Translations under genes and position numbers: made by a program
Part shown: one piece after another, positions 7,808 through 17,445 of the stretch
Numbering within the stretch: the first letter of the stretch is position 1
How the letters are laid out: each line of letters starts with the position of its first letter
The notes under the pieces: model-generated
The model's input: only the letters and a program-made list of their open reading frames with translations
What the model was told of the DNA's origin: nothing
The model's database searches: none
Source: Jeotgalibacillus marinus
Lineage (GTDB): Bacteria > Bacillota > Bacilli > Bacillales > Jeotgalibacillaceae
Reading direction: 5' to 3'
Length of the DNA stretch: 64,000 nucleotides
NCBI RefSeq assembly: GCF_040801915.1
Contig: NZ_JBFMIA010000003.1
Coordinates: forward strand, 186,001 to 250,000

Positions 7808-10800
7808 AATTGGGTCGTCTCCTTCGCTTGGCCTGCCATTGGATCCATCTCAAAATCCATTGATTCAAACACACGTACCATCGCTTCAGCTGTATCGAGT
7901 GATGTTAAACAAGGTATACTGTTTTCGACCGATTCACGACGAATCCTAAAACCGTCACGAGCAGGCTGTTTTCCTTTTGTTAGTGTGTTAATCACAAGCT
8001 GTATTTCACCCGCTTGGATCAAATCAAGGAGCGTCTTCTCTCCTTGTCCAATTTTATTTACGACTTCAAAAGGTACTCCGAGTTCATTTAAAGCAGAAGC
8101 CGTTCCTTCTGTTGCTAAAATTTTATAGCCTAATGTATGGAATCGTTTAGCAATGCTTGCTGCTTCCGGCTTGTCTTTATCAGCAACCGTTAGAAGGACA
8201 GAACCATGATTTTTTATGCTCACCCCAGCAGCAACTAATCCTTTGTAAAGGGCTTTTTCAAATGTTGCATCTCTTCCCATTACTTCACCTGTTGATTTCA
8301 TTTCAGGTCCAAGCGTAATATCGACACGGCGCAGCTTTGCGAATGAAAAGACCGGAACTTTAACAAAAACGCCTGGCCCTGGTTGAACAAGTCCAGTGCC
8401 ATATCCTAAAGAAGGCAGGGTAGCTCCCAAAATCGCTTTTGTCGCTAAATTAGCCATTGGCACACCGGTAATTTTACTTAAAAATGGTACGGTTCTACTT
8501 GAACGCGGATTCACTTCAAGGACAAAAATTTCTCCTTTTGAAATCACGTACTGAATGTTGATCAACCCTTTAATGTTTAAGCCTCTAGCAAGCCTTTCTG
8601 TATACAATGCAAGCTGATCAATATGTTGTTGTGACAATGATTGAGGTGGGTAAACGGCGATCGAGTCGCCTGAGTGAACACCCGCTCGCTCGATGTGTTC
8701 CATAATTCCTGGAATCAAGACGTTTTCACCATCACAAATTGCGTCTACCTCTATTTCTTTTCCTGTTAAATAACGGTCAATCAATACGGGGTGATCTGGA
8801 CTTGCTTTAACCGCACTCGTCATATATTGTTGCAGTTCTTCTGCACGGTAGACGATTTCCATTGCTCGACCACCTAAAACATAGGACGGGCGTACGAGCA
8901 CTGGGTATTCGATCGAATCAGCAATGACTAGCGCCTGTTCGGTTGACGTTGCTGTCTTCCCTTCTGGTTGTGGAATATCTAGTTCTTGCAATGTTTGTTC
9001 AAAGTGGTCACGATTCTCTGCACGGTCTAGATCTTCTAAACTCGTCCCAAGAATGGTCACCCCACGTTCCACTAGCTTGTCTGCTAAGTTGATTGCTGTT
9101 TGACCACCAAATTGGACAACGACACCTTCTGGCTTTTCAAGGTCAATAATGTGCATCACATCTTCAATCGTTAGTGGTTCAAAGTAAAGCTTGTCTGAGA
9201 TCGAAAAATCGGTTGAAACCGTTTCTGGATTGTTGTTTACAATGATGGCTTCATAACCTGCTTCTTTAATGGCCCACACTGAATGGACGGTCGCATAGTC
9301 AAATTCTACTCCTTGACCGATACGAATTGGTCCTGAACCTAGCACAACCACTTTTTTGCGGTCACTAACGATTGATTCGTTTTCGTCTTCGTATGTGCCA
9401 TAAAAGTAAGGTGTGACTGATTCAAATTCCGCAGCGCACGTATCTACCATTTTATAGACAGGGACAATATCGCGTTTGCAACGCCATTCGTACACTTCTT
9501 TTTCTGAGCAATTCCATAGTTTTGCGATCGTTTTATCCGAAAACCCTAGTCGTTTCGCTTTTTTTACTACATCGTAGTCACGACTGCTAGCAATTTTTTC
9601 TTCGAAACGAATGATATTTTCCATTTTGTGAAGGAAGAAAAGGTCAATTTGACTCCAGTCATGAATTTGTTCAACTGTCGTTCCTCTACGAAGCGCTTCT
9701 CCTATATAAAAGAGTCGCTCGTCTCCCGCTTTTCTAATTCTTCTTTCCATCCATTCATCTGAAAATGTGTCAGCATCTTCTAGCTCTAAATGATAAACGT
9801 CATTTTCAAGTGATCTCACTGCTTTAAGCAATGATTCTTCAATCGTACGACCAATCGCCATAATTTCTCCAGTCGCTTTCATCTGCGTACCAAGGTTTCT
9901 TTTAGCTGACTCAAATTTATCAAATGGCCATCTTGGAATTTTGGTCACAACATAATCTAGTGCAGGTTCAAAACACGCATAAGATGTGCCCGTCACCGGG
10001 TTTAGCATTTCATCTAGTGATAATCCAACTGCAATTTTCGCTGCAAGCTTAGCAATCGGATAGCCCGTAGCTTTGGACGCTAGAGCGGATGAACGGCTTA
10101 CACGTGGGTTTACTTCAATAATGTAATATTGATAGCTATGCGGATCGAGTGCTAGTTGAACGTTACATCCTCCCTCAATCCCTAAAGCACGAATGATTTT
10201 AAGTGAACAATTTCTCAGCATTTGATATTCACGGTCACTTAACGTTTGTGATGGTGCAACGACGATGGAATCCCCTGTATGTATACCTACAGGATCAATA
10301 TTTTCCATATTACACACAACAATCGCATGGTCATTGGCATCACGCATGACTTCATACTCGATTTCTTTAAAGCCTGCTATGCTTTTTTCAAGTAAGCACT
10401 GTGTAACTGGGCTATATTTTAATCCTGATGTCACGATTTCTTTTAACTCTTCATCATTGTGGCAAATCCCTCCGCCTGTTCCACCTAGTGTAAAGGCAGG
10501 GCGCACGATGACTGGATAACCAATCTTTTCAACGAATGCTTTTGCTTCGTCCAAATTGTGAACGATGTCGCTATCTGGTACTGGTTCGCCAAGTTCGTTC
10601 ATTAGTGTACGGAACAAATCACGGTCTTCTGCTTGCTGAATCGCTGAAAGCTTTGTCCCAAGGATTTCAACCCCACATTCGTCTAACACGCCAGAGTCAG
10701 AAAGTTCTACAGCTAAATTAAGCGCTGTTTGTCCTCCGAGTGTTGGTAGCAAAGCGTCAGGGCGTTCTTTGCGAATGATACGGCTAATGAATTCAACCGT

Positions 10801-11007
10801 TAATGGCTCCATGTAGACCTTGTCGGCAATTTCCGTATCTGTCATGATCGTTGCAGGATTCGAGTTGACTAAGATCACGCGGTAGCCTTCTTCTCTTAAT
10901 GCTAGACATGCTTGTGTCCCGGCGTAGTCGAATTCTGCTGCTTGCCCAATGACGATTGGGCCTGATCCAATAACGAGTATTGTCTTGATGTCGATACGTT
11001 TAGGCAT
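7804..11007 (-). CDS. carB: Carbamoyl phosphate synthase large subunit, pyrimidine-specific
   Basis: A 1067-residue protein with two ATP-grasp halves and a C-terminal allosteric domain. The first half begins MPKRIDIKTILVIGSGP, the second near residue 550 with VVVLGSGPIRIGQGVEFDY; the MGS-like domain starts about 930. Together with CarA it makes carbamoyl phosphate from glutamine, bicarbonate and ATP. I place the start at the ATG at 11007 rather than a TTG two codons upstream. The ATG has AAGGAGGAAG at good spacing, and the first codons overlap the carA stop by 8 nt. It corresponds to B. subtilis PyrAB. Confidence 0.97.
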   Translation of the reverse strand: MPKRIDIKTILVIGSGPIVIGQAAEFDYAGTQACLALREEGYRVILVNSNPATIMTDTEIADKVYMEPLTVEFISRIIRKERPDALLPTLGGQTALNLAVELSDSGVLDECGVEILGTKLSAIQQAEDRDLFRTLMNELGEPVPDSDIVHNLDEAKAFVEKIGYPVIVRPAFTLGGTGGGICHNDEELKEIVTSGLKYSPVTQCLLEKSIAGFKEIEYEVMRDANDHAIVVCNMENIDPVGIHTGDSIVVAPSQTLSDREYQMLRNCSLKIIRALGIEGGCNVQLALDPHSYQYYIIEVNPRVSRSSALASKATGYPIAKLAAKIAVGLSLDEMLNPVTGTSYACFEPALDYVVTKIPRWPFDKFESAKRNLGTQMKATGEIMAIGRTIEESLLKAVRSLENDVYHLELEDADTFSDEWMERRIRKAGDERLFYIGEALRRGTTVEQIHDWSQIDLFFLHKMENIIRFEEKIASSRDYDVVKKAKRLGFSDKTIAKLWNCSEKEVYEWRCKRDIVPVYKMVDTCAAEFESVTPYFYGTYEDENESIVSDRKKVVVLGSGPIRIGQGVEFDYATVHSVWAIKEAGYEAIIVNNNPETVSTDFSISDKLYFEPLTIEDVMHIIDLEKPEGVVVQFGGQTAINLADKLVERGVTILGTSLEDLDRAENRDHFEQTLQELDIPQPEGKTATSTEQALVIADSIEYPVLVRPSYVLGGRAMEIVYRAEELQQYMTSAVKASPDHPVLIDRYLTGKEIEVDAICDGENVLIPGIMEHIERAGVHSGDSIAVYPPQSLSQQHIDQLALYTERLARGLNIKGLINIQYVISKGEIFVLEVNPRSSRTVPFLSKITGVPMANLATKAILGATLPSLGYGTGLVQPGPGVFVKVPVFSFAKLRRVDITLGPEMKSTGEVMGRDATFEKALYKGLVAAGVSIKNHGSVLLTVADKDKPEAASIAKRFHTLGYKILATEGTASALNELGVPFEVVNKIGQGEKTLLDLIQAGEIQLVINTLTKGKQPARDGFRIRRESVENSIPCLTSLDTAEAMVRVFESMDFEMDPMAGQAKETTQL

Positions 11008-12091
11008 GTGCAACTTCCTCCTTTAGAAACTGTTCCATCATCGTAATAAATTGATCAAATAAATCGTTCGCATCTTCTGGTCCAGGTGAAGCTTCTGGAT
11101 GATACTGAACAGTAAACGCTGGAACTTTGTCATGGCGTAATCCTTCAACTGTTCCATCATTTAACGCCACATGCGTAATGTGAAGCGGTGTATTTTCAAG
11201 TGAAGCGGGATCAACTGTATAGCCATGGTTTTGAGCAGTGATCGCAACTTTTCCTGTTGTTATTTCTTTTACTGGGTGATTGGAGCCGCGATGTCCAAAC
11301 TTTAATTTAAACGTGTCCGCACCACATGCGAGTGCGAATAATTGGTGACCCAAGCAGATGCCGAAAACAGGTACTTTACCAAGTAGTTCTCTCACCATAT
11401 CGATCGCTTCAGATACATCTTTTGGATCTCCAGGTCCGTTCGACAGCATTACACCATCTGGATGTAGTGCTAAAATACTGCTTACAGTTGTATTGTAGGG
11501 TACGACAACTACATCACAATCTCGTTGGTTTAATTCTCGCAATATCCCGTGTTTCATCCCAAAATCAACTAATACCACACGCTTTCCACGACCTGGACTT
11601 GGATACGGTGTAGGTGTTGACACTTGTTGAACTTGATCTGTTGAAAGCACTACATGTTGAAGTGACTCAACCACTTCATTTACCTCTGCATCCATACTTG
11701 TCAATCTTCCTTTAAGCGTACCGTGCTGGCGAATCATTCGTGTTAGCTTTCTTGTATCAATTCCCGAAAGTCCTGGGATATTTTTTTCTTTTAATAGTTC
11801 ATCAATCGTTAATTCGCTACGAAAATTCGATGGCATGTCTGAAGCTTCACGAACAATCAATGCTTTGATCGAAGGTTGAATCGATTCAAAATCATCACGA
11901 TTGATCCCATAATTTCCGATCAAAGGATACGTCAATGTCACCATCTGTCCGCAATACGATGGATCAGATAAAATCTCTTGGTAACCTGTCATTCCTGTAT
12001 TGAATACAACTTCTCCAACTGTTTCGATATCGCTACCAAAGCCCTCACCAATAAATACTGTGCCGTCTTCTAAAATTAACTGTCGCTTCAT
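11000..12091 (-). CDS. carA: Carbamoyl phosphate synthase small (glutaminase) subunit
   Basis: A 363-residue class I glutamine amidotransferase subunit. The catalytic nucleophile is Cys246 in FGICLGHQLF, and the partner His-Glu pair is in QYHPEASPGP near the C-terminus. The start is the ATG at 12091, because it has GGAGGAAG upstream and forms a TAATG junction with the pyrC stop. A longer in-frame reading would begin MEGGSV inside the ribosome binding site and is rejected. It is B. subtilis PyrAA. Confidence 0.96.
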   Translation of the reverse strand: MKRQLILEDGTVFIGEGFGSDIETVGEVVFNTGMTGYQEILSDPSYCGQMVTLTYPLIGNYGINRDDFESIQPSIKALIVREASDMPSNFRSELTIDELLKEKNIPGLSGIDTRKLTRMIRQHGTLKGRLTSMDAEVNEVVESLQHVVLSTDQVQQVSTPTPYPSPGRGKRVVLVDFGMKHGILRELNQRDCDVVVVPYNTTVSSILALHPDGVMLSNGPGDPKDVSEAIDMVRELLGKVPVFGICLGHQLFALACGADTFKLKFGHRGSNHPVKEITTGKVAITAQNHGYTVDPASLENTPLHITHVALNDGTVEGLRHDKVPAFTVQYHPEASPGPEDANDLFDQFITMMEQFLKEEVAHA

Positions 12092-13362
12092 TACGCTTCC
12101 TCCTTCCAAACAACTTCTCCATCAACGATTGTAAGGACTGGCCAGCCAATCGTTTTTAAGCCTGTAAAAGGTGTATTCTTTCCTTTAGATAAAAATTCTT
12201 TTGAATCAATCTCTTTTTCAACCTCTAAATCTAGTAAGACGAGATCCGCCGCTTCACCAATATTCACCGTGCCTGATTGAAGACCAAATGTTGAAGCTGG
12301 TTTGATTGTTAACCAGTCGATGAGTTGGTCCATCGTCCAACGCTCTGTTTTGACAAAACGTGTATATAAAAGTGTGAACGCTGTTTCAAGTCCGACGATG
12401 CCAAATGGTGCAAGCTTCATTCCTTCTGATTTTTCTTCTACTGAATGAGGTGCGTGGTCTGTTGCAATAAAATCAATCGTGCCATCTTCTAATCCTTCAA
12501 GTAATGCTTTTTGATCTTCTATTGCACGAAGTGGCGGGTTCATTTTATACATAGCATTGTCTTCTGTTATGTCGTTTTCATTTAATAAAAGGTGATGTGG
12601 TGTGACTTCTGCTGTTACATGAATTCCTGCTTTTTTTGCATCTCTGATCACGCGTACAGATTCTTTAGTCGATACATGGCATACATGATAATGACAGCCA
12701 GCTGCTTCAGCCAACAACACGTCACGTGCGATTTGAACTGATTCACAAATAGATGGGATACCTGGTAGATCTAGTTCAACAGATTTTAATCCTTCATGCA
12801 TACATCCACCGTGGATTAGCGTATTTTCTTCACAATGAGCGACAATCGCTTTATTTAAACGCGCTGCTTGTTGCATAGCTTTTAGCATCATATCAGCACT
12901 CTGCACGCCAACACCGTCATCGGTAAAAGCAAATACACCAAGATCAGCTAATGCTTCCATATTAACAAGGTTGTCGCCTAATTGACGCTCTGTAATCGAA
13001 GCATATGGTAACACTCGCACACTTGACGTTTTGTCGATTCGATCTAGCAGGTTTCTTACATTTTGGGGTGTATCAGGAACAGGTCTTGTGTTTGGCATTG
13101 CTGCGATGGTCGTATATCCACCTCTAGCTGCGGCTTGTGAACCTGTTTCGATTGTTTCTTTATGCTCTCCGCCAGGTTCTCTCAAATGAACGTGTACATC
13201 TACAAAGCCGGGAGCTAAATACTTGCCGTCTGCCTCGATAATTTGCTCTCCTTGTTCTACAAGCTCATCACTAATTTCTGAGATTTTACCATTTTGTATC
13301 CTTACATCAACTCGTTCACTGCTATCTACTTTTACCGTTGCATTTTTAATTAACAAATTCAT
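12091..13362 (-). CDS. pyrC: Dihydroorotase
   Basis: A 423-residue amidohydrolase that closes carbamoyl aspartate to dihydroorotate. The metal-binding HxH is His57-Val-His59 in FVDVHVHLRE; further ligands are in AHCEE and HVCHVS, and the catalytic aspartate is in FIATDHAPHS. The start at 13362 (MNLLIKNATV) is supported by GGGAGG upstream. An open frame continues 39 codons further but lies inside pyrB and is not protein-like. It overlaps pyrB by 17 nt. Confidence 0.96.
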   Translation of the reverse strand: MNLLIKNATVKVDSSERVDVRIQNGKISEISDELVEQGEQIIEADGKYLAPGFVDVHVHLREPGGEHKETIETGSQAAARGGYTTIAAMPNTRPVPDTPQNVRNLLDRIDKTSSVRVLPYASITERQLGDNLVNMEALADLGVFAFTDDGVGVQSADMMLKAMQQAARLNKAIVAHCEENTLIHGGCMHEGLKSVELDLPGIPSICESVQIARDVLLAEAAGCHYHVCHVSTKESVRVIRDAKKAGIHVTAEVTPHHLLLNENDITEDNAMYKMNPPLRAIEDQKALLEGLEDGTIDFIATDHAPHSVEEKSEGMKLAPFGIVGLETAFTLLYTRFVKTERWTMDQLIDWLTIKPASTFGLQSGTVNIGEAADLVLLDLEVEKEIDSKEFLSKGKNTPFTGLKTIGWPVLTIVDGEVVWKEEA

Positions 13363-14257
13363 GTTTTTTTGCCTCCCTTTTTTGTAAAACAAACTGTAGC
13401 ATTGCCATTCGTACATACACGCCATTTTCCATTTGCTTAAATATTCGTGAGCGTTCACATTCGACCAGTTCATCTGCAATTTCTACCCCTCTATTTACTG
13501 GAGCAGGGTGCATAATAATGCTGTGAGCTTTCATTTTCTTTTCTCGTTCTGATGTTAAACCATATAAATGGTGGTACTCTTGCTTTGAAAACGTCATGCC
13601 TGACGCATGACGTTCATGTTGTACACGAAGCATCATCAGTACGTCGCTTGTTTCGACTGCTTTATCAAAATCGATGTGATGGCCAATTTGTTGCAAATCT
13701 TGATCCATCCATTCTTTCGGTCCAGCGAATTGAACTGTGGCTCCTAATCGTTTGAGTGCCATTGCATTGGATCGTGCCACACGACTATGTTGGATGTCAC
13801 CAACAACCGTGACTGTCAACCCATTAAACGATTGATACTCTTGATAAATCGTCAATAGATCAAGTAAGCATTGCGACGGATGATGCCCCATTCCGTCTCC
13901 TCCATTGATAATCGAGAGTTTAACATGTCCATCCAGCTGATCGAAGTAGCGGTCTTCACCATGTCTAATCACCACTACATCAACGCCAATTGCTTCGAGT
14001 GTTTTAACCGTGTCATACAAAGTCTCGCCTTTTTGAATCGACGCCGTTTGTGCGTCAAAGGAGATTATATTCATCCCAAATTTTCGTTCGGCCATTTCAA
14101 AACTACTTTTCGTTCGTGTACTATTTTCAAAAAATAAATTCGCAGTGTAGTATGGTTTAATTAGTTGTTGTTGCTGTTGCAATCTGTAACCCTCGGCCGT
14201 GTGTAACAAGTCGAACATGTCGTCATTTGTTAAGTCATTCATCGTTAAAATATGCAT
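13346..14257 (-). CDS. pyrB: Aspartate carbamoyltransferase catalytic chain
   Basis: A 303-residue enzyme condensing carbamoyl phosphate and aspartate. The carbamoyl phosphate loop is FFENSTRTKSSFE, the second conserved block is the HPSQCLLDLLT sequence, and the aspartate-binding block is MHPAPVNRGVE. The start is ATG 14257 (MHILTMNDL) with GGGAGGAATGTTGG upstream. No regulatory pyrI is present, as usual in Bacillus. A PyrR attenuator occupies the gap before it. Confidence 0.97.
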   Translation of the reverse strand: MHILTMNDLTNDDMFDLLHTAEGYRLQQQQQLIKPYYTANLFFENSTRTKSSFEMAERKFGMNIISFDAQTASIQKGETLYDTVKTLEAIGVDVVVIRHGEDRYFDQLDGHVKLSIINGGDGMGHHPSQCLLDLLTIYQEYQSFNGLTVTVVGDIQHSRVARSNAMALKRLGATVQFAGPKEWMDQDLQQIGHHIDFDKAVETSDVLMMLRVQHERHASGMTFSKQEYHHLYGLTSEREKKMKAHSIIMHPAPVNRGVEIADELVECERSRIFKQMENGVYVRMAMLQFVLQKREAKKHEFVN

Positions 14258-14274
14258 CCAACATTCCTCCCTAT

Positions 14275-14379
14275 AAAAAAACACCTTTTGAGATGTCTCA
14301 AAAGGTGTGCAAAAGCAGACTGCTTATTAAGCAGCTTACAAATCCCTTTGAGAGTCTCACTGGACTTCAATTAAAAGGT
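14275..14379 (-). promoter_or_regulatory. PyrR attenuator in the pyrP-pyrB gap
   Basis: On the minus strand the conserved PyrR binding loop AGTCCAGTGAGACT (14353-14366) sits in an anti-antiterminator hairpin closed by CCTTT/AAAGG. A 13-bp perfect terminator stem (14281-14293 with 14296-14308) and a run of T follow, just before the pyrB ribosome binding site. In Bacillus, UMP-bound PyrR stabilises the first hairpin and lets the terminator form. Confidence 0.93.
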
Positions 14380-14401
14380 TAATTTATGCAAGTTATACTT
14401 G

Positions 14402-15709
14402 TTAATCAAAAAGGCCTTCTTCTTCTTTTTTACGACCAGGTAAAATCAAGTTTAAAAAGATCCCGGTGATCGAAGCAAGTGCCATACCAGGGAGTGTTAA
14501 CGTTTCGGAAAACTCCACGAATGCTCCGCCAACTCCGATGATCATAATGACTGATGCAATGATCAAATTTCGCTTATATGAAAAATCAACTTTTGCCTCG
14601 ATCAACATTCGCAAACCACTTGATGCGATAATTCCAAAAAGTAAGATGGATACGCCACCCATAACAGCCGTTGGAATCGTACTAATCAACGCTGAAATTT
14701 TTCCTACAAAACCGAATGTTATAGCAAGTACAGCAGCCCCTCCTATGACGAACACACTGTAAACACGTGTAATTGCAAGAACCCCAATATTTTCTCCATA
14801 CGTCGTATTCGGTGGGCCTCCAAGAAATGACGCAATGATTGTTGCTACACCATCCCCTAAGATCGAACGATGTAGACCTGGTTTTTCTAAAAAGTTACGA
14901 CCGACTACTTTACTAACTACCATTTGATGACCGGTATGTTCAGAAAGCGTTACAACAGCGATCGGTACCATAATAGCAAGTGCTGATAGCGAAAATGAAG
15001 GTGTGTAGTTTACAAATGGAATGATAAACTCAGGCATTGCAAACCATTTTGCATCGAGTACAGGCTGAAAATCAACAAGTCCAGCAATCACACCCGCAAT
15101 ATAGCCGCCTGTTATTCCGATTAAAATTGGAATAACACCAAAGAATTTCCTAAAATAAATGGATCCGAGTACTGTAATGGCTAAAGTAATCAAAGCGACT
15201 GCAATATGTCTTCCACTATATATAAAATCTTGTGGATTTTGGGCTAGTGGATTTTCGTACATCGCCATGTTAACGGCTGTTCCTGCAAGACCTAAACCAA
15301 TCACGATGATCACTGGCCCAACAACAACTGGAGGTAAGACGCGCATGAGCCAACCTATTCCAAATTTATAAATCAAAAGCGAAACCAAACCGTATGCTAG
15401 CCCAGCAAAGAATGCGCCGAACATCGCTGCTTGTGGTCCACCAATTTCTGTGGCCGCAATAATCGGGGCGATAAACGCAAATGATGACCCAAGGTATGCG
15501 GGAATTTGCCCTTTTGTAATAAGTAAGTAAGCAAGTGTACCAAGACCACTCGAGATGAGTGCAACACCTGGGCTTAAGTCAACGAGCATGGGTACGAGTA
15601 CTGTCGCACCAAACATTGCGAATAAATGTTGTAAGCTTAGTGTTATCCATTGATTGGCTTTGGGAACATCTTGTACATCTAGTAAGGGACGTTGTGTTTC
15701 AACTGACAT
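14402..15709 (-). CDS. pyrP: Uracil permease
   Basis: A 435-residue NCS2-family membrane transporter with about 12-14 hydrophobic segments. It imports uracil for salvage. Family landmarks are QHLFAMFGATVLVPML near the N-terminus and GGPPNTTYGENIGVLAITRV around residue 300. The start at 15709 (MSVETQRP) is preferred over the ATG two codons upstream because AGGAGG lies 8 nt before it and only 2 nt before the other. It sits between two PyrR attenuators. Confidence 0.95.
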   Translation of the reverse strand: MSVETQRPLLDVQDVPKANQWITLSLQHLFAMFGATVLVPMLVDLSPGVALISSGLGTLAYLLITKGQIPAYLGSSFAFIAPIIAATEIGGPQAAMFGAFFAGLAYGLVSLLIYKFGIGWLMRVLPPVVVGPVIIVIGLGLAGTAVNMAMYENPLAQNPQDFIYSGRHIAVALITLAITVLGSIYFRKFFGVIPILIGITGGYIAGVIAGLVDFQPVLDAKWFAMPEFIIPFVNYTPSFSLSALAIMVPIAVVTLSEHTGHQMVVSKVVGRNFLEKPGLHRSILGDGVATIIASFLGGPPNTTYGENIGVLAITRVYSVFVIGGAAVLAITFGFVGKISALISTIPTAVMGGVSILLFGIIASSGLRMLIEAKVDFSYKRNLIIASVIMIIGVGGAFVEFSETLTLPGMALASITGIFLNLILPGRKKEEEGLFD

Positions 15710-15727
15710 GTCCATGACCTCCTAGTA

Positions 15728-15829
15728 AAAAAAAACTCTTTATCCATGAGAACACAGACAAAGAGGATACACAGAAGGTTATTACCAACTGCGAACTCCT
15801 TGTCAGCCTCTCTGGACTGATTTAAAGGA
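15728..15829 (-). promoter_or_regulatory. PyrR attenuator in the pyrR-pyrP gap
   Basis: The PyrR binding loop CAGTCCAGAGAGGCTG lies at 15804-15819 within a hairpin closed by CCTTT/AAGG. A terminator with CTCTTT/AAAGAG stem ends (15736-15765) followed by nine T on the minus strand comes next. This is the second of the three attenuators, as in B. subtilis. Confidence 0.9.
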
Positions 15830-15834
15830 TATAT

Positions 15835-16374
15835 TTATTTAAAAATAGATACTTGATCTTGATCGTCGACTTCGACAAGCTCGACTTTTATTTGCTCATC
15901 ACTTGATGTTGGAATGTTTTTCCCAATAAAGTCAGCTCTAATTGGGAGTTCGCGATGCCCTCGGTCAATGAGAACAGCGAGTTGAATTCTTTCTGGTCTA
16001 CCTTGGTCCATAATCGCGTCCATTGCCGCACGTACGGTTCTTCCCGTATATAACACGTCATCAATCACAATGACTTTACGACCATCAATCGTTGAAGCAA
16101 GGTCAACATCATTCACAACTGGTTCTCCACTTTCATGCTTTGCTTTTAAATCATCACGATACATTGTAATGTCTAGTTCACCAACAGAAACCTTCTCGCC
16201 TTCAATTGCTTCTATTCGTTCTTTTAGACGCTGTGCTAAGTAAATGCCTCTCGTTTTAATACCAACGAGCACGCACTCTTCTACTCCCTTATTGCGCTCA
16301 AGGATCTCGTGAGCGATTCGTGTTAGCGCACGCTTCATCATTTGTTCATCCATCACTGTCGTATTTTGAGACAT
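15835..16374 (-). CDS. pyrR: PyrR, pyr mRNA-binding attenuation protein / uracil phosphoribosyltransferase
   Basis: A 179-residue phosphoribosyltransferase-fold regulator. The PRPP loop is KVIVIDDVLYTGRTVRAA, and the C-terminus VELVEVDDQDQVSIFK is family-typical. Bound to UMP, it stabilises the anti-antiterminator RNA in the pyr leaders and so turns the operon off; it also has weak uracil phosphoribosyltransferase activity. It is the first gene of the operon and is itself preceded by an attenuator. Confidence 0.97.
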   Translation of the reverse strand: MSQNTTVMDEQMMKRALTRIAHEILERNKGVEECVLVGIKTRGIYLAQRLKERIEAIEGEKVSVGELDITMYRDDLKAKHESGEPVVNDVDLASTIDGRKVIVIDDVLYTGRTVRAAMDAIMDQGRPERIQLAVLIDRGHRELPIRADFIGKNIPTSSDEQIKVELVEVDDQDQVSIFK

Positions 16375-16388
16375 GACTCAAATCCCTC

Positions 16389-16487
16389 CTAAAAAACCCT
16401 CCAAGTCAAGGGACAAGGAGGGTTTTGGCACATGAAAAAATCATGTGTTATTGTCCTTCCCAGTCTCTCTGGACTGATTTAAAGGGT
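16389..16487 (-). promoter_or_regulatory. PyrR attenuator in the pyr operon leader
   Basis: The leader contains the loop CAGTCCAGAGAGACTG (16461-16476) in a hairpin closed by CCCTTT with GGAAGG. A terminator with a 10-bp stem (16393-16402 with 16417-16426) and T run follows just ahead of the pyrR ribosome binding site. This is the first of three attenuators. Confidence 0.93.
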
Positions 16488-16508
16488 CCGAATCATTAAG
16501 TTGTTTTC

Positions 16509-16537
16509 ATTGTAAGGGCAACCTCGAATTTTGTCAA
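16509..16537 (-). promoter_or_regulatory. Sigma-A promoter of the pyr operon
   Basis: The minus strand reads TTGACA (16532-16537), exactly 17 bp, then TACAAT (16509-16514). The -35 hexamer overlaps the TGA stop codon of the upstream rluD-type gene. Transcription should begin near 16502, giving a leader of about 130 nt that contains the first attenuator. Confidence 0.9.
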
Positions 16538-17445
16538 CGGTCGTTACGAAGTTGAGTAATTAATTCCTCAAAGTACACTGGCAACGGTGCAGAGTATTCC
16601 ATATATTCTTCGGTTCTAGGATGAACAAAACCTAGTACCTCTGCATGGAGTGCTTGTCCATTTAAATCCATTGTCTTTCTTGGTCCGTATTTAGGATCAC
16701 CAACAAGTGGGAAACCAATGTATTTCATATGAACGCGAATTTGATGCGTTCTACCTGTTTCAAGCTCACATTCAACAAGCGAAAAATCTTTATAACGATC
16801 AAGCACTCGGAAATGCGTTACTGCATGTTTTCCATTGTTGACGACAGCCATGCTTTGACGGTCTTTTTGATCACGACCAATAGGCGCTTCTATGGTGCCA
16901 TATTCGTGTGGTATTAACCCATGAACGATGGCTTTGTATTTACGCGTGACAGATTTATCAACGAGTTGTTGCACTAGTTTTTCATGCGCACGATCATTTT
17001 TCGCAACCATTAAAAGACCTGACGTATCTTTGTCAATACGGTGAACAATACCTGGGCGCAATACACCATTGATTCCAGAAAGATCTTTACAATGAGCCAT
17101 CAAACCATTAACAAGCGTTCCTGTTAAATGACCTGGAGCTGGATGAACGACCATCCCTTTTGGTTTATTGACAACAAGGACGTCCTCATCTTCATAATAA
17201 ACGTCCAAGTTCATTTCTTCCGCTACAACATCAAGTGGTTCTGGATCTGGAATAGTAATAACGATTTCATCTGCCATCGCACTTTTATAGTTAGGTTTCG
17301 TTGACTTACCATTGACTGTTACATGTCCTTCTTTAATCCATTGTTGGACTTGTGAACGTGACCAGTCTTCTTGAAGATTTGATAGGACCATATCAAGGCG
17401 TTTGCCTTTGTCATTTTCCTGTATTGTATGTTGAATGCTTTCCAT
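16534..17445 (-). CDS. RluD-family 23S rRNA pseudouridine synthase (YlyB type)
   Basis: A 303-residue RluA/RluD family enzyme. An S4 RNA-binding domain covers about 14-70. The catalytic aspartate is Asp138 in the HRIDKDTSGLL motif. A C-terminal motif GRTHQIRVHMKYIGFPLVGDP is intact. It overlaps lspA by 35 nt, the same pairing as lspA-ylyB in B. subtilis. Its stop codon lies inside the pyr -35 box. Which uridines it modifies cannot be read from the sequence. Confidence 0.93.
   Translation of the reverse strand: MESIQHTIQENDKGKRLDMVLSNLQEDWSRSQVQQWIKEGHVTVNGKSTKPNYKSAMADEIVITIPDPEPLDVVAEEMNLDVYYEDEDVLVVNKPKGMVVHPAPGHLTGTLVNGLMAHCKDLSGINGVLRPGIVHRIDKDTSGLLMVAKNDRAHEKLVQQLVDKSVTRKYKAIVHGLIPHEYGTIEAPIGRDQKDRQSMAVVNNGKHAVTHFRVLDRYKDFSLVECELETGRTHQIRVHMKYIGFPLVGDPKYGPRKTMDLNGQALHAEVLGFVHPRTEEYMEYSAPLPVYFEELITQLRNDR

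Noticed and set aside
13363..13479. N-terminal extension of pyrC by 39 codons
   Set aside because: The extension lies wholly within pyrB in another frame; the internal ATG has GGGAGG and matches the family start.
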